Positions 29,098-37,379 of a DNA stretch of 64,000 nucleotides are shown piece after piece. This DNA is from Paraburkholderia sejongensis (GTDB lineage Bacteria > Pseudomonadota > Gammaproteobacteria > Burkholderiales > Burkholderiaceae), in the NCBI RefSeq assembly GCF_020880815.1, contig NZ_JAJITD010000005.1:1-64000 (forward strand), in the 5' to 3' direction. Position numbers and translations under genes: made by a program. Each line of letters opens with the position of its first letter. The stretch's first letter is position 1. The notes beneath the pieces are model-generated. The model was not told where the DNA came from. It was given only the letters and a program-made list of their open reading frames with translations, and did not search any database.

Positions 29098-29967
29098 TTA
29101 GCGCCCAGCGCGCCGCGCCGCGACCTGGCCCAGCACCGCGAAGTCCTTCTCGCCGTCGCCGTGCGCGATCGCTTCGATCAGGCTGTCGCGCACCACGCTC
29201 GCGACCGGCATCGGCGTGGTCACCGCGTCGGCGGCGGCCAGCGCGAGGCGCACGTCCTTCAGGCCGAGGCGCGCCTTGAACAGCGCCGGTTCGAACTGCT
29301 GGTCGGCGATCAGCTTGCCGTAGCCCGCATACACCGGCCCCGGGAACAGGCCGCTGGTGATCACGTCGAGGAAGTCCTGCATCGCCAGACCGTGGCCGGT
29401 GACGAGCGCCGCGGCTTCGCCAAGCGTCTCGATCGCCGCGCCGAGCATGAAGTTCGCGCCGAGCTTTATCACGTTGGCCTGCTGCGGCAGCGAACCGATC
29501 CGCCAGGTTTTCTGGCCGATCACGTCGAACACCGGCTGGAGCCGGTCGATCGACTCGGCCGGCCCGCCCGCGACGATCGTCAGCTTGCCGGCCGCCGCGA
29601 CATCCGGGCGGCCGAGCACCGGCGCGGCGACATAGTGAACGCCGCGCGACGCGTGCGCGGTCGCGAGTTCTTCGGCGAGCGCGACGGAAATCGTCGCCAT
29701 GTTCGCGTGAATCAGACCGCGCGGCGCGTGCTCGAGCAGCGACGCGGTGATGACTTCGCGCAGTGCGGCATCGTCGGCCAGCATCGAGAACACGGCGTCG
29801 CCCGCAAACGCTTCGGCCGGCGTCGCGACGACCTGCGCGCCGAGTGCCGCCAGCGGCTGGGCCTTCTCCGGCGAGCGGTTCCACACGCGCACCTGGTGCC
29901 CGGCTTTCAGAATGTTTGCAACCATCGCGGCGCCCATCTCGCCGAGACCGATAAAACCGATGTCCAT
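29098..29967 (-). CDS. NAD(P)-dependent oxidoreductase, 3-hydroxyisobutyrate dehydrogenase family
   Basis: A 289-residue beta-hydroxyacid dehydrogenase. The N-terminal Rossmann motif is IGFIGLGEMGAAMVANILKAG (residues 3-23). The substrate region includes APVLGRPDVAAAGKLTIVAGG, and the catalytic Lys is in NVIKLGANFML (K about 172). Family members oxidise 3-hydroxyisobutyrate, tartronate semialdehyde or related acids; the precise substrate is not clear. Cytosolic. It is divergent from the Mut7-C gene with a gap of about 90 bp. Confidence 0.9.
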   Translation of the reverse strand: MDIGFIGLGEMGAAMVANILKAGHQVRVWNRSPEKAQPLAALGAQVVATPAEAFAGDAVFSMLADDAALREVITASLLEHAPRGLIHANMATISVALAEELATAHASRGVHYVAAPVLGRPDVAAAGKLTIVAGGPAESIDRLQPVFDVIGQKTWRIGSLPQQANVIKLGANFMLGAAIETLGEAAALVTGHGLAMQDFLDVITSGLFPGPVYAGYGKLIADQQFEPALFKARLGLKDVRLALAAADAVTTPMPVASVVRDSLIEAIAHGDGEKDFAVLGQVAARRAGR

Positions 29968-30057
29968 CTATCGCTCCGTCAACTAAAGAACCCGAAGTAA
30001 AGCACACTCATGCGACATGCGCAGGACAACGCGCAGCACGGACGGTGCGATACTGCC

Positions 30058-30819
30058 ATGATGGTCACCGCGACTTTCCGCTTCTACGAGGAGCTGAACG
30101 ACTTTCTCGCCCGCCAGTTGCGCCGGCGCGAGTTCGCCTGCGTGTGCGCGCGCGGGGCGACCACCAAGCACATGATAGAAGTGCTCGGGGTGCCGCATAC
30201 CGAGGTCGAGCTGATTCTGGTGAACGGCGTGTCGGTCGGCTTCGATCAGCCGCTCGCGGACGGCGATCGCGTCGCCGTCTATCCGAAGTTCGAAGCGCTC
30301 GACATCCAGCCGCTTCTGCGCGTACGCGAGCGGCCGCTGCGGGTGTTGCGCTTCATCGCCGACGCGCATCTCGGCGGCCTTGCGCCGCTGCTGCGGCTGG
30401 CCGGCTTCGATACGCTGTACGACAACCACTACCCCGATGCCGACATCGAAGCGCTCGCCGCCTCGCAACAGCGCATCGTGCTGACACGCGACCGCGAACT
30501 GCTCAAACGCCGCAATATCACGCACGGCTGCTACGTGCGCGCGCTGCGTCCGCGCGAGCAATTGCGCGAAGTGTTCGAACGGCTCGATCTGGCGCGCAGC
30601 GCGCAACCGTTCCGGCTTTGTCTGATGTGCAATGTGCCGCTGCGGCGCATCGCCCGCGAGGAAGCGGGGCCGCGGGTGCCGCACGGCGTGTTGCAGCGGC
30701 ATAGCCGCTTCGTCACCTGCGACGTATGCCAGCGGATCTTCTGGGAAGGTACGCATTGGCAGAGGATGCGCGCGTTAATGGACAGCGTGTCGGCACCGCC
30801 GGCCGAGCGCGCGGACTAA
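30058..30819 (+). CDS. Mut7-C RNase-fold protein with N-terminal ubiquitin-like domain
   Basis: A 253-residue protein. Residues 1-85 look like the ubiquitin/ThiS-like fold fused to Mut7-C proteins in bacteria (HTEVELILVNGVSVGF, then LADGDRVAVYP). Residues about 95-240 are the Mut7-C PIN-like domain (LRFIADAHLGGLAPLLRLAGF; IVLTRDRELLKRR). A four-Cys zinc site follows (CLMC and CDVC). Family is predicted to act on RNA; activity here is unproven. Start codons at 30058 and 30061 are both possible. Divergent from the dehydrogenase gene. Confidence 0.88.
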   Translation: MMVTATFRFYEELNDFLARQLRRREFACVCARGATTKHMIEVLGVPHTEVELILVNGVSVGFDQPLADGDRVAVYPKFEALDIQPLLRVRERPLRVLRFIADAHLGGLAPLLRLAGFDTLYDNHYPDADIEALAASQQRIVLTRDRELLKRRNITHGCYVRALRPREQLREVFERLDLARSAQPFRLCLMCNVPLRRIAREEAGPRVPHGVLQRHSRFVTCDVCQRIFWEGTHWQRMRALMDSVSAPPAERAD

Positions 30820-30963
30820 CATCGGCGCACTCATGACTCGCTCGCCTGGCGCTCACCCGCGCCCACCCCGCACTCGCGATGCGCACCGCGCCAGGCCGCA
30901 TGGCGCCACGGCTTGCGCGGCTGCGTACAATGCTGGCTTATTTACCTCGCAGAGGCCTTCCAG

Positions 30964-31242
30964 ATGGCGATGAAAAAAACCGACCTTGAAAAGAACAAGG
31001 CGCTGAAACTGAACAACGCAATGAAGCAGGCGGGTGCGAACCGCGCCGGCAAGGGCACCGCGACCGCACCGGTCGCCGACCGGCGCGAACAGCGCAAGCT
31101 CGATCAGGCGCAAGGCCTCGTCGCGTTTGCGTGCAAGCTCAACGGCGAACTCGTGAACGAACTGAAGACGCGCGCGGCCACCCATCCGGACGGGCTGAAC
31201 GGTCTGCTGGACGAAGTAATCCGGCGCGGACTGGCAGGCTGA
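30964..31242 (+). CDS. small basic protein of unknown function
   Basis: A 92-residue cytosolic protein. The first 35 residues are Lys/Asn-rich (KKTDLEKNKALKLNNAMKQ). The second half is predicted helical and looks like a compact domain (ACKLNGELVNELKTRA, then LNGLLDEVIRRGL). No recognised family. The start at 30964 (MAMKKTD) is preferred over an earlier in-frame codon at 30913 with unlikely sequence. It ends before a strong bidirectional terminator. A nucleic-acid-binding role is conceivable but unsupported. Confidence 0.7.
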   Translation: MAMKKTDLEKNKALKLNNAMKQAGANRAGKGTATAPVADRREQRKLDQAQGLVAFACKLNGELVNELKTRAATHPDGLNGLLDEVIRRGLAG

Positions 31243-31291
31243 TCGTCCGGGTCGAGCGTGACATAAGCGGCGTAAAACGCGCCGCGGATGC

Positions 31292-31323
31292 AAAAAGGCC
31301 AGAGCGAAAGCTCTGGCCTTTTT
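31292..31323 (+). terminator. bidirectional intrinsic terminator between convergent small genes
   Basis: A 14-bp perfect stem AAAAAGGCCAGAGC/GCTCTGGCCTTTTT with a GAAA tetraloop. It is symmetric, so it can stop both the plus-strand gene and the minus-strand gene at 31416. Confidence 0.93.
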
Positions 31324-31415
31324 GCTGGCAATCCGGTTTATCACCGGCTGCCGCGGGCGGCGAACCGCACGACGCAAGTAACCGCTACGTCGCGTAGCGA
31401 CGAGCGTGCGTCGGC

Positions 31416-31634
31416 TTAGTTTGCCGCGCCCTTGTCGTTCGTGCCTGCTGCCGAAGCTGCTGCTGCCACCGGCGCGCGCTTGCCGTGGGTCTTCAGCTGC
31501 TTGACGTGGTGCTTCTTCGGTGCGCTAGCAGCAGCGGCAGCCGGCGCAGCAGCTGCGTCCGATGCCTGTGCGAAAGCCTGAACGGAAACCAGCGCGAACG
31601 AAGCGGCTGCGAGCGAGACGATGACTTTTTTCAT
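31416..31634 (-). CDS. small Ala/Lys-rich exported protein
   Basis: A 72-residue protein. A clear signal peptide (MKKVIVSLAAASFALVSVQA, cut at AFA before QASD) is followed by a low-complexity Ala-rich region with a central basic patch, PKKHHVKQLKTHGKR. The composition resembles small periplasmic acid-shock-type proteins, but that is only a resemblance. A GGGGATCAAC ribosome site precedes the ATG. Converges with the 92-residue gene. Function unknown. Confidence 0.68.
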   Translation of the reverse strand: MKKVIVSLAAASFALVSVQAFAQASDAAAAPAAAAASAPKKHHVKQLKTHGKRAPVAAAASAAGTNDKGAAN

Positions 31635-32034
31635 GTGTTGATCCCCAAACCTGACGACTAAGTCGAATGTGAATTGAAAACAACTGCACGGTAGAGCAGG
31701 CTGCGAGATGCCTTCGGCTCCCCGCGGGAGAGTATTACCCAAGCGTAGGCGGTTTGTCATGCGTAAAACTCGATATGTATTTTCCGGGAGACACCGTGCT
31801 TTCAGCGCGCTTTCAGTTATTCAGTATTCCCTGCCAGGGACAATACCTAGACCGCTGACAGCGGCTTGCGTCGGGCGTTACCGCGGATGCCCGACACCGC
31901 GCTGACGCCGCGCGGCGTGCGTGGCGGTCGCCCGGCCCGCGTATCATGTGAGCGGCTGCTTACCGGCAGCGCGCCGTGTGCCGACGTTGCGTGTCTCACC
32001 GGCGCGATCCACCGCTCAAGACCACAACAACACC
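31635..32034 (+). other. 400-bp intergenic region between the exported protein and the EamA gene
   Basis: No gene is supported. It contains the divergent upstream sequence of the 72-residue gene and of the transporter at 32035. A relatively A/T-rich stretch around 31755-31835 is the likely promoter area. A hypothetical upstream extension of the transporter frame runs through here, but without helix-like sequence. Confidence 0.4.
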
Positions 32035-32964
32035 TTGAATCCCGATACCCGCCAACACCTGCGCGCCAACGCGCTGATGCTGATCGCCGCGCTGATCTGG
32101 GGCTCCGCGTTTGTCGCGCAGCGCCTGAGTCTCGATGCGATCGGCCCGTTTCTATTCACCGGTCTGCGCTTTCTGCTCGGCGCGCTGGTCGTGCTGACGA
32201 TGATCGTCTGCGTGCGACGCTCCGCGCTCGCGGAACTCACGAAGCGCGAACCGGCCGGCGCGCGCGAACTGCTCGGCGCGGGCGCGCTGCTCGGCGTCGT
32301 GCTGGCGGTGTCGATTTCATTGCAGCAGATCGGCCTGCAATACACAAAGGTCGCCAACGCGGGCTTCATCAGCTCGCTCTACGTGGTGATCGTGCCGCTG
32401 CTCGGCGTGCTGTTGCGCCATAAGACCGGTCCCGGCACATGGCTCGGCGCGGTGCTCGCGGCGCTCGGCATGTACTTCCTGAGCGTCGACGAACATTTCT
32501 CGATGCTGTACGGCGACTGGTTCCAGCTGGCCGGCGCGCTGGCGATTTCTCTGCAAATGATGCTGGTCGGCCGCTTCGCCGCGCGCCACGACACCCTGAT
32601 GCTCGCGCTCGTGCAGTTCGTGACCTGCGGGCTCGTCTGTCTGGTGATCGGTCTCGCGCTCGAACCGCTCAGTGTCGCGGTGATCGTGCGCGCGGCGCCG
32701 ACGATCGTTTACGGCGGAGCGTTGTCGGTCGGTGTCGCGTATACGATCCAGGTGGTCGCGCAGCGCTATGCGGCGCCGTCGCACGCGGCGGTGATCTTCA
32801 GCATGGAAGGCGTGTTCGCGGCGCTCGCCGGCTGGCTGGTGCTCGGCGAAACCTTGACGGCGCGCGCACTGTTCGGCTGTGCGCTGATGCTCGCCGGTTT
32901 GATCGTGTGTCAGGTGTTGCCCGGCTGGAAACGCAGCCGGGAGCGCGTGTCGAAGACGGCTTGA
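32035..32964 (+). CDS. DMT-superfamily (EamA) transporter
   Basis: A 309-residue, ten-helix drug/metabolite transporter with two EamA repeats. Repeat 1 begins ANALMLIAALIWGSAFVAQR and includes QIGLQYTKVANAGFISSLY. Repeat 2 has IQVVAQRYAAPSHAAVIFS and ends LAGWLVLGETLTARALFGC. The likely start is TTG 32035 (NPDTRQHLRANAL); the first ATG (32077) would clip helix 1, while the upstream extension is Arg-rich. No clear ribosome site is seen, so the start is uncertain. Substrate unknown. Confidence 0.87.
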   Translation: MNPDTRQHLRANALMLIAALIWGSAFVAQRLSLDAIGPFLFTGLRFLLGALVVLTMIVCVRRSALAELTKREPAGARELLGAGALLGVVLAVSISLQQIGLQYTKVANAGFISSLYVVIVPLLGVLLRHKTGPGTWLGAVLAALGMYFLSVDEHFSMLYGDWFQLAGALAISLQMMLVGRFAARHDTLMLALVQFVTCGLVCLVIGLALEPLSVAVIVRAAPTIVYGGALSVGVAYTIQVVAQRYAAPSHAAVIFSMEGVFAALAGWLVLGETLTARALFGCALMLAGLIVCQVLPGWKRSRERVSKTA

Positions 32965-33032
32965 GCGTGTGGCGCGCGTCGTTCGTCGTTGCGTTCGCCA
33001 CTGTTGATCCCGGCGCCGCTGCGGTGCGCCGG

Positions 33033-33284
33033 CTATGCCGCGCGTGGATGCGCGAACAGATTGCGGGTGTCGGCGGTCGGCGGAAACACGCACCAGCAGC
33101 CGTCGTCGTGGCGGAAGAAAAACAGTCCGCGGCGGCCCTCCCGTGGTGACGTCTCGACTCGCACGTAGCGTCGCCCACCCATTCGCGTGCGGCTGAATTC
33201 AGTCACGTGAACCGGCTCGGATGGCGACGGCGCGAGCCACTTCTCCACCAGAAACCGCAACGAGCGTTCGCTTGCGGCTCTCAT
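33033..33284 (-). CDS. small conserved-looking protein, second gene of an ATGA pair
   Basis: An 83-residue protein with no recognised domain. It has a compact middle section rich in aromatic and Gly residues (GGRRYVRVETSPREGRRGLF, then HDDGCWCVFPP), which looks like a small beta-rich domain. The start overlaps the stop of the upstream gene as ATGA, so the two are almost certainly translated together. Function unknown. Confidence 0.6.
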   Translation of the reverse strand: MRAASERSLRFLVEKWLAPSPSEPVHVTEFSRTRMGGRRYVRVETSPREGRRGLFFFRHDDGCWCVFPPTADTRNLFAHPRAA

Positions 33285-33490
33285 GACCGGCTCCGGAACA
33301 GCTTGTCGCGATAGGCGTCGCGGGTGGACTCGGTGTTGTCGTCATCGGCGGCGGCGAGGTCTTCGTCGGCCTCGGCGCTTGCCAGCGCTATCGCCCGGTT
33401 AGTCGCGGCGGCCCGCAACGTACTGCAATGGGCCGCATGCCGAAGATCCGAAAGAAGCCGGACTAGCTGTCGTGCTGATCTGCGTTTCAT
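33281..33490 (-). CDS. small protein of unknown function, first gene of an ATGA pair
   Basis: A 69-residue protein. The N-terminal half is basic and helical (KRRSARQLVRLLSDLRHAA) and the C-terminal half acidic (EADEDLAAADDDNTEST). It has a GGGGGGAT ribosome-like site just upstream. It overlaps the 83-residue gene by four bases. Upstream lies the DnaA-box region. No family recognised. Confidence 0.55.
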   Translation of the reverse strand: MKRRSARQLVRLLSDLRHAAHCSTLRAAATNRAIALASAEADEDLAAADDDNTESTRDAYRDKLFRSRS

Positions 33491-33732
33491 ACATCCCCCC
33501 GCACTGCACCAAGAACCTCACAAAGCACTTTAACTCTATGCCTGTTTTGGCCGTTGGCTAAACGGATTTAGCGAAATAGCAACAGTTGCGTTTGCAAAAA
33601 GTAAGCACGCAATCTTTGTTCCGTGTTCTTACTATGCGCGCGGCGTTAACCGGATTCTGTGCGTTAACGAGCGCTTCGCGACCCGCGAATCGTCTGCTCC
33701 GCCGCTTTGGGATAAGCGTTGCGAGGGCCAGG

Positions 33733-33741
33733 TTATCCACA
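33733..33741 (+). promoter_or_regulatory. DnaA box
   Basis: Perfect consensus TTATCCACA, in the same orientation as the second box 185 bp to the right. Confidence 0.65.
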
Positions 33742-33917
33742 GCGACCTCTGTACAACTCGGGGATAGCACGGCGAATAGCCTGTGTGCGGAATCTTGATA
33801 AGAGCAGGGGCCGGTTAACGTGCTTTCAAAGTTATCCCGGCCATGTAGTTTTTCTACAGCCGTGTTCCGCACGGTTATCGTTTCCGCATCGTGTTGATGT
33901 AAGACGGGATTTGGGAG

Positions 33918-33926
33918 TTATCCACA
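33918..33926 (+). promoter_or_regulatory. DnaA box
   Basis: Perfect consensus TTATCCACA, directly left of the A/T-rich segment at 33943-33990. Confidence 0.65.
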
Positions 33927-34070
33927 GAAACGAGTGCCCTTTGTTAACTACTACTATGTATGTATACGTTTTAAGTAAACACCATAAGGTAAACGTCGCT
34001 GCGTGGGGTTAACGGCTGAACAGTGATTGATCAGCCCAAACACATTCGATGTCCGTGTTGGTTTACCGGT

Positions 34071-35048
34071 TTACGGAACGCGGGTCGCGCCGCTCGCCGG
34101 ATCGGCCGCGGCAGCCTGGCCGATCGGGTCCAGGAGTTGGTTAACGGGAGCGGGTGCGGTGGGCTGCGTTGGGGTGAGCGTCGGCGGTTCAGTTGCCACG
34201 GATGTGGTGATCTGGACCGGCGCTGGTGATGTGATCTGCGCTGCGGCGGGTGTCGATGATTGAGTTGCCGCGGGTGCTGCGATCTGCGCAGGGATTGTTT
34301 GCGTCGGCTGGCTCACTGCGGGCGCAGTTACATGCTCTGGCGCTGCGGCCTGAACCGGTGCGCTCATTTGAGCCGGGCCTCCGGCTGGCACTGCCGCCGG
34401 CGCGCTCTGCGTGACCGGCATCTCGGCGGGAATTGTCGTGAGCTGCAGCGGCGTCGCGACCTGCATCGGCAGCGTGCGCGTTTCGATCGCGCTGCTCGTC
34501 ACCGGCTGCGTGCGCACGACGGTCTGCAGATAGTGATCGACGAGCCCGAAGAACCGTTCATAGAACTTGCCCGACGGAATCGTCTCGCTCGAAATTTTCA
34601 CCATCGCATCGCTATTCGAGCGGATCGGCAGCGACAGCGAACCGAGCACGCTGAGCCCGACGCTCGCCGACGTATCGCTCTTCTTCAGCGCAAAGCCGTT
34701 TTGCACCGCATTCACATACACGATGCTGCTGCTGGCCGCCTCTTCCCCGGGCGTACAGACCACATGAAATTCGACGACCACGTGGGTGTCGCTAGTCGGC
34801 TGGAAATTTTTCGTGCCGTCGACGGAATCGGGACGCGACATCGTCGTCAGATAGCCCTGGCTCAGCAGCGCGCGACGCGCGGCTTCGCAGCTATCGATGG
34901 TGTTCGAATTGAAATTGCGCGCATACGGACTCGCGCCGGTCTCGAACATCTCCTGAGTGAATTTCGGTTGCGGCGTGCTGCTGCATGCCGCGAGCGCCAG
35001 CAGGCCGAATACGGCCGCGGCGGTGGATCGGGAAAACGGGATCTGCAT
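34071..35048 (-). CDS. DUF2242-family lipoprotein
   Basis: A 325-residue predicted lipoprotein: signal MQIPFSRSTAAAVFGLLALA with lipobox LAAC (C22). The folded domain (about residues 25-190) carries the DUF2242-like stretch ETGASPYARNFNSNTIDSCE and VQNGFALKKSDTSASVGLSV. The last 130 residues are a low-complexity Pro/Ala/Thr/Gln tail with repeated PAP/QIT units, likely disordered in the periplasm. ATG at 35048 is chosen over an upstream TTG because it gives a normal signal peptide. Function unknown. Confidence 0.83.
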   Translation of the reverse strand: MQIPFSRSTAAAVFGLLALAACSSTPQPKFTQEMFETGASPYARNFNSNTIDSCEAARRALLSQGYLTTMSRPDSVDGTKNFQPTSDTHVVVEFHVVCTPGEEAASSSIVYVNAVQNGFALKKSDTSASVGLSVLGSLSLPIRSNSDAMVKISSETIPSGKFYERFFGLVDHYLQTVVRTQPVTSSAIETRTLPMQVATPLQLTTIPAEMPVTQSAPAAVPAGGPAQMSAPVQAAAPEHVTAPAVSQPTQTIPAQIAAPAATQSSTPAAAQITSPAPVQITTSVATEPPTLTPTQPTAPAPVNQLLDPIGQAAAADPASGATRVP

Positions 35049-35269
35049 GGTCGATGGCAAGAAGCGCGCGTCGTCAGCGCGAATGGGAATGCATTGTAGA
35101 GCGGCGCTGTGAACGTGCGTAAAAAGGGTGCAACGTCAGGCCGGTGTCGCATTACGGCGCATGACAAGGGCGGCACCGGGCGAACTCGCCGGCGCGGAGG
35201 CACGGGCCTGTCTTCGGGAAAATGCGCGATGGACCGCGCGAGCGCGATCGGCGGACCAGGTGAACGCGA

Positions 35270-35962
35270 TTATTTCGACGCGCTGCGCGGCGAGCCTGAG
35301 GTCGAGGCCGATACGGAACCCGACGACGCCGCGAGCGCGGCCGACGGCGCCCGTGCGCCGCTCGCCGCCGCATTACCGGCGGGCGTGGCCGGCACGCTGA
35401 ACGCGTCAGCCCACGGATTGGCGTCGTCGCATCGATCTGCTTCACACGACGCCGCCTGGCCGCTGCCGGCTTGCGCTTTGTCCTGAGGCACGGCGATCGC
35501 CGAGAAATCCTCGACGCGCAACGTAACCTTCTGCGCATATGCCTTCGAGCCGCCGTAACTTTTCAGCGCAGCGTTCAGATCGCCGTTGGCCGAGCGCATG
35601 TAGCCGTACAGGATCGCGGAGCCGGCTTCGATGTTGGCGCCCGGCTCGGTCAGATCCTTCACGTTGCGCAGAAGTCCGCGATGCGCTTGCGGCACGACCT
35701 GCATCAGCCCGGTCGCGCCGTTGGCGCCGTGGGCTTTTTCCTTGAAGCGGGATTCGATCGAGATGATGGCGAGCAGCAGCGCCGGCGGGAGGGAGTATTT
35801 GGAAGCGGCGGATTGCACCGCGTCGGAGATCTTTTGAGCTTTGTCTTTGTTGAGCCCGAACTTGTGCGTGAGATACGCCGAAATCCGGTCGCTGTTTTCG
35901 TCGGCTGCGGCAGTTTGCGCGAGGCCGAGCGACAGCACGATCAGGCAAAGTAACCGGCTCAT
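35270..35962 (-). CDS. exported lytic transglycosylase-domain protein
   Basis: A 230-residue periplasmic muramidase-like protein. A signal peptide (MSRLLCLIVLSLGLAQTAAA) is followed by an SLT domain. The catalytic Glu is E70 in LLAIISIESRFKEKAHG, and the substrate loop GATGLMQVVPQAHRG follows. Such enzymes cleave peptidoglycan glycan strands. The C-terminal 60 residues are Ala/Ser-rich and probably unstructured. Upstream of the DUF2242 gene on the same strand (221-bp gap). Confidence 0.9.
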   Translation of the reverse strand: MSRLLCLIVLSLGLAQTAAADENSDRISAYLTHKFGLNKDKAQKISDAVQSAASKYSLPPALLLAIISIESRFKEKAHGANGATGLMQVVPQAHRGLLRNVKDLTEPGANIEAGSAILYGYMRSANGDLNAALKSYGGSKAYAQKVTLRVEDFSAIAVPQDKAQAGSGQAASCEADRCDDANPWADAFSVPATPAGNAAASGARAPSAALAASSGSVSASTSGSPRSASK

Positions 35963-36369
35963 GGCGGGGCGGAAGGTAACAAAGACCTGCGCATTATAGC
36001 GCCGGCATCAGGGCTGTCATCGGACCATCACAATTTTTGTCTTTTAAATCAAGGTTGAACGAAAGGCTCGCGGCTGGGCAGGCGAGTTTTCGACTGAACC
36101 GGTGGCTCACGCAAACAGGCCGCAAAAGGTTCGCATGCGCGCCCGCCAGCGCTGCAAGCTGGTTCTTCTAAAAATTGCACGGTTATGCTGTTAGTTGCGT
36201 TTGACGGAAAAACCGTCCCGCCGCCCTGTCCTCTCATCGAATCGCGTCGATCCGCGGACCGCATGCAGGCGTCGTGCTTTGCATGGATTTGCGACAATGC
36301 AGGTCGCCCGCCTGTCGCGGGCTTCCTGGAGGCCCGAGTTTCGGCCCACCCCAGACGAACCAACCAGCG
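35963..36369 (+). other. 407-bp intergenic region
   Basis: No gene is supported. It holds divergent upstream sequence for the transglycosylase gene (minus) and the 90-residue gene (plus). A short perfect hairpin GACGG-AAAAA-CCGTC lies at about 36208-36222. A/T content is raised around 36160-36200. Confidence 0.35.
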
Positions 36370-36642
36370 ATGTTTTCACGGATGAGCAAGACCGCGTTTA
36401 TTCCCAGCGTCCCCGGGACGACGGAGGACGACTTCGAGATTTCGGCGAGCGCGAAAATGACCGGCTACCGACGCTTCTTCGGCGTATTGAAGGTGGTACG
36501 CACGACCGACGGCCGCGTGCTGTTTCCGTTCGACGGCGCCCCCGAACTCGGCCCGCACGAGAGTCGGCTCGAAGCGACCGCGGCCGCGCAGGTGTACGGC
36601 GAACATATCGTCGAGAGTGATCTGGCGCGGCCGGAGTTATAG
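36370..36642 (+). CDS. small conserved Burkholderia-type protein of unknown function
   Basis: A 90-residue cytosolic protein. SVPGTTEDDFEISASAKMTG, then YRRFFGVLKVVRTTDGRVLF, forms a compact beta-rich core that I recall from a family of small Burkholderiaceae proteins (possibly DUF6723; number uncertain). A second start, MSKTAFIPS at 36382, is equally plausible and may be the true one. No catalytic motif. It sits alone, about 110 bp before an exported protein gene. Confidence 0.68.
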   Translation: MFSRMSKTAFIPSVPGTTEDDFEISASAKMTGYRRFFGVLKVVRTTDGRVLFPFDGAPELGPHESRLEATAAAQVYGEHIVESDLARPEL

Positions 36643-36752
36643 GCTTAAAAGAGACGCGCCGCGCTGGTCACGAAGTCGCGGCGCCACCGCGCCAGGGCTT
36701 ACCACGCGTGCCAGGACAGCGGCCATCACAGCGACAACCTCAGGAGCGAACC

Positions 36753-37361
36753 ATGCGAGCCATCAGCGGTTGGGGCCAAGCAGGACGAACGCTGGGCGCG
36801 CTGGGCTGCGCGACCCTCCTCGCCGGCGGCGTCTTCCCTCAGACCGGTTTCGCGCAGAGCGAACCTGTGTCCGCCGCGGCCGTGCAGGCGGCGCTGCGGC
36901 AGGCCGACGTCGTACACATGCAAGTACGCGTCGTCGCAATCGATCCCGCCCACAACAACGTCACGTTGCGCAGCCCGCACGGCCAGCTCGCCGATGTCGA
37001 CGTGAATCCTGCGATAGCCGATATCAGCCGGCTGCGGGTCGGCGACCGGCTGAACGTCGCGTATCAGCAGGCGCTGCTAATGCACGTCGACAAACTCGCG
37101 GCGCGAGGCGTGCGCGAGCGCGTCGAAACGACGGTCGCACTGCCGGCTTCGGGGGGCAGCGCGTCGTCCGTGCATCGGGTGCGGGTCGTCGCGACCGTTG
37201 TCCACATCGATCGCGATAAGCGCCTGCTGACGTTGCGCGGCCCGAAGCATCAACAGGTGCTGCACGCGGCGCGTGAGATCCCGCTCGCCGACCTGCGCGT
37301 CGGCGATAGCGTGCGCGCGGAGTTCGTGTCGGCGGTTGCGGTCGCGCTCGCGAAAGAGTGA
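36753..37361 (+). CDS. exported protein with internal duplication
   Basis: A 202-residue protein with a signal peptide (hydrophobic LGALGCATLLAGGVFPQTGF, cut near FAQ before SEP). The mature part is two similar units. Unit 1 (56-112) has VRVVAIDPAHNNVTLRSP and ISRLRVGDRLNVAY. Unit 2 (143-199) has VRVVATVVHIDRDKRLLTLRG and LADLRVGDSVRAEF. Each looks like a small beta barrel, but no named family is recognised. A CAGGAGCGAACC site precedes ATG 36753. Periplasmic; function unknown. Confidence 0.75.
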   Translation: MRAISGWGQAGRTLGALGCATLLAGGVFPQTGFAQSEPVSAAAVQAALRQADVVHMQVRVVAIDPAHNNVTLRSPHGQLADVDVNPAIADISRLRVGDRLNVAYQQALLMHVDKLAARGVRERVETTVALPASGGSASSVHRVRVVATVVHIDRDKRLLTLRGPKHQQVLHAAREIPLADLRVGDSVRAEFVSAVAVALAKE

Positions 37362-37379
37362 TCGATTGCTTGACCCCGT

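Larger units (their letters stand above)
33491..34070. other. intergenic region with DnaA boxes and an A/T-rich segment
   Basis: A 580-bp gene-free stretch with unusual content for this genome. Two perfect TTATCCACA boxes lie at 33733-33741 and 33918-33926. Near matches are TTATCCCAA (complement of 33707-33715), TTATCCCGG (33832-33840) and TTATCGTTT (33875-33883). An A/T-rich run extends from about 33943 to 33990 (CTACTACTATGTATGTATACG). A small hairpin TGTAG/CTACA lies at 33844-33858. It resembles a replication-origin-like or DnaA-titration element, but no dnaA, dnaN, rpmH or par gene is nearby. See findings. Confidence 0.6.
33645..34145. repeat. cluster of six GTTAAC palindromes
   Basis: GTTAAC occurs at 33645, 33663, 33814, 33943, 34008 and 34140, the last within the DUF2242 coding end. 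Six copies in 500 bp of a very G+C-rich chromosome is far above what composition would give. The copies are irregularly spaced, interleaved with the DnaA boxes, and may be protein-binding sites. Confidence 0.6.

Noticed and set aside
33491..34070. Chromosome 1 replication origin (oriC) call for the DnaA-box region
   Set aside because: dnaA, dnaN, gyrB and rpmH, which flank oriC in this group, are absent; kept as an origin-like or DnaA-binding element only.
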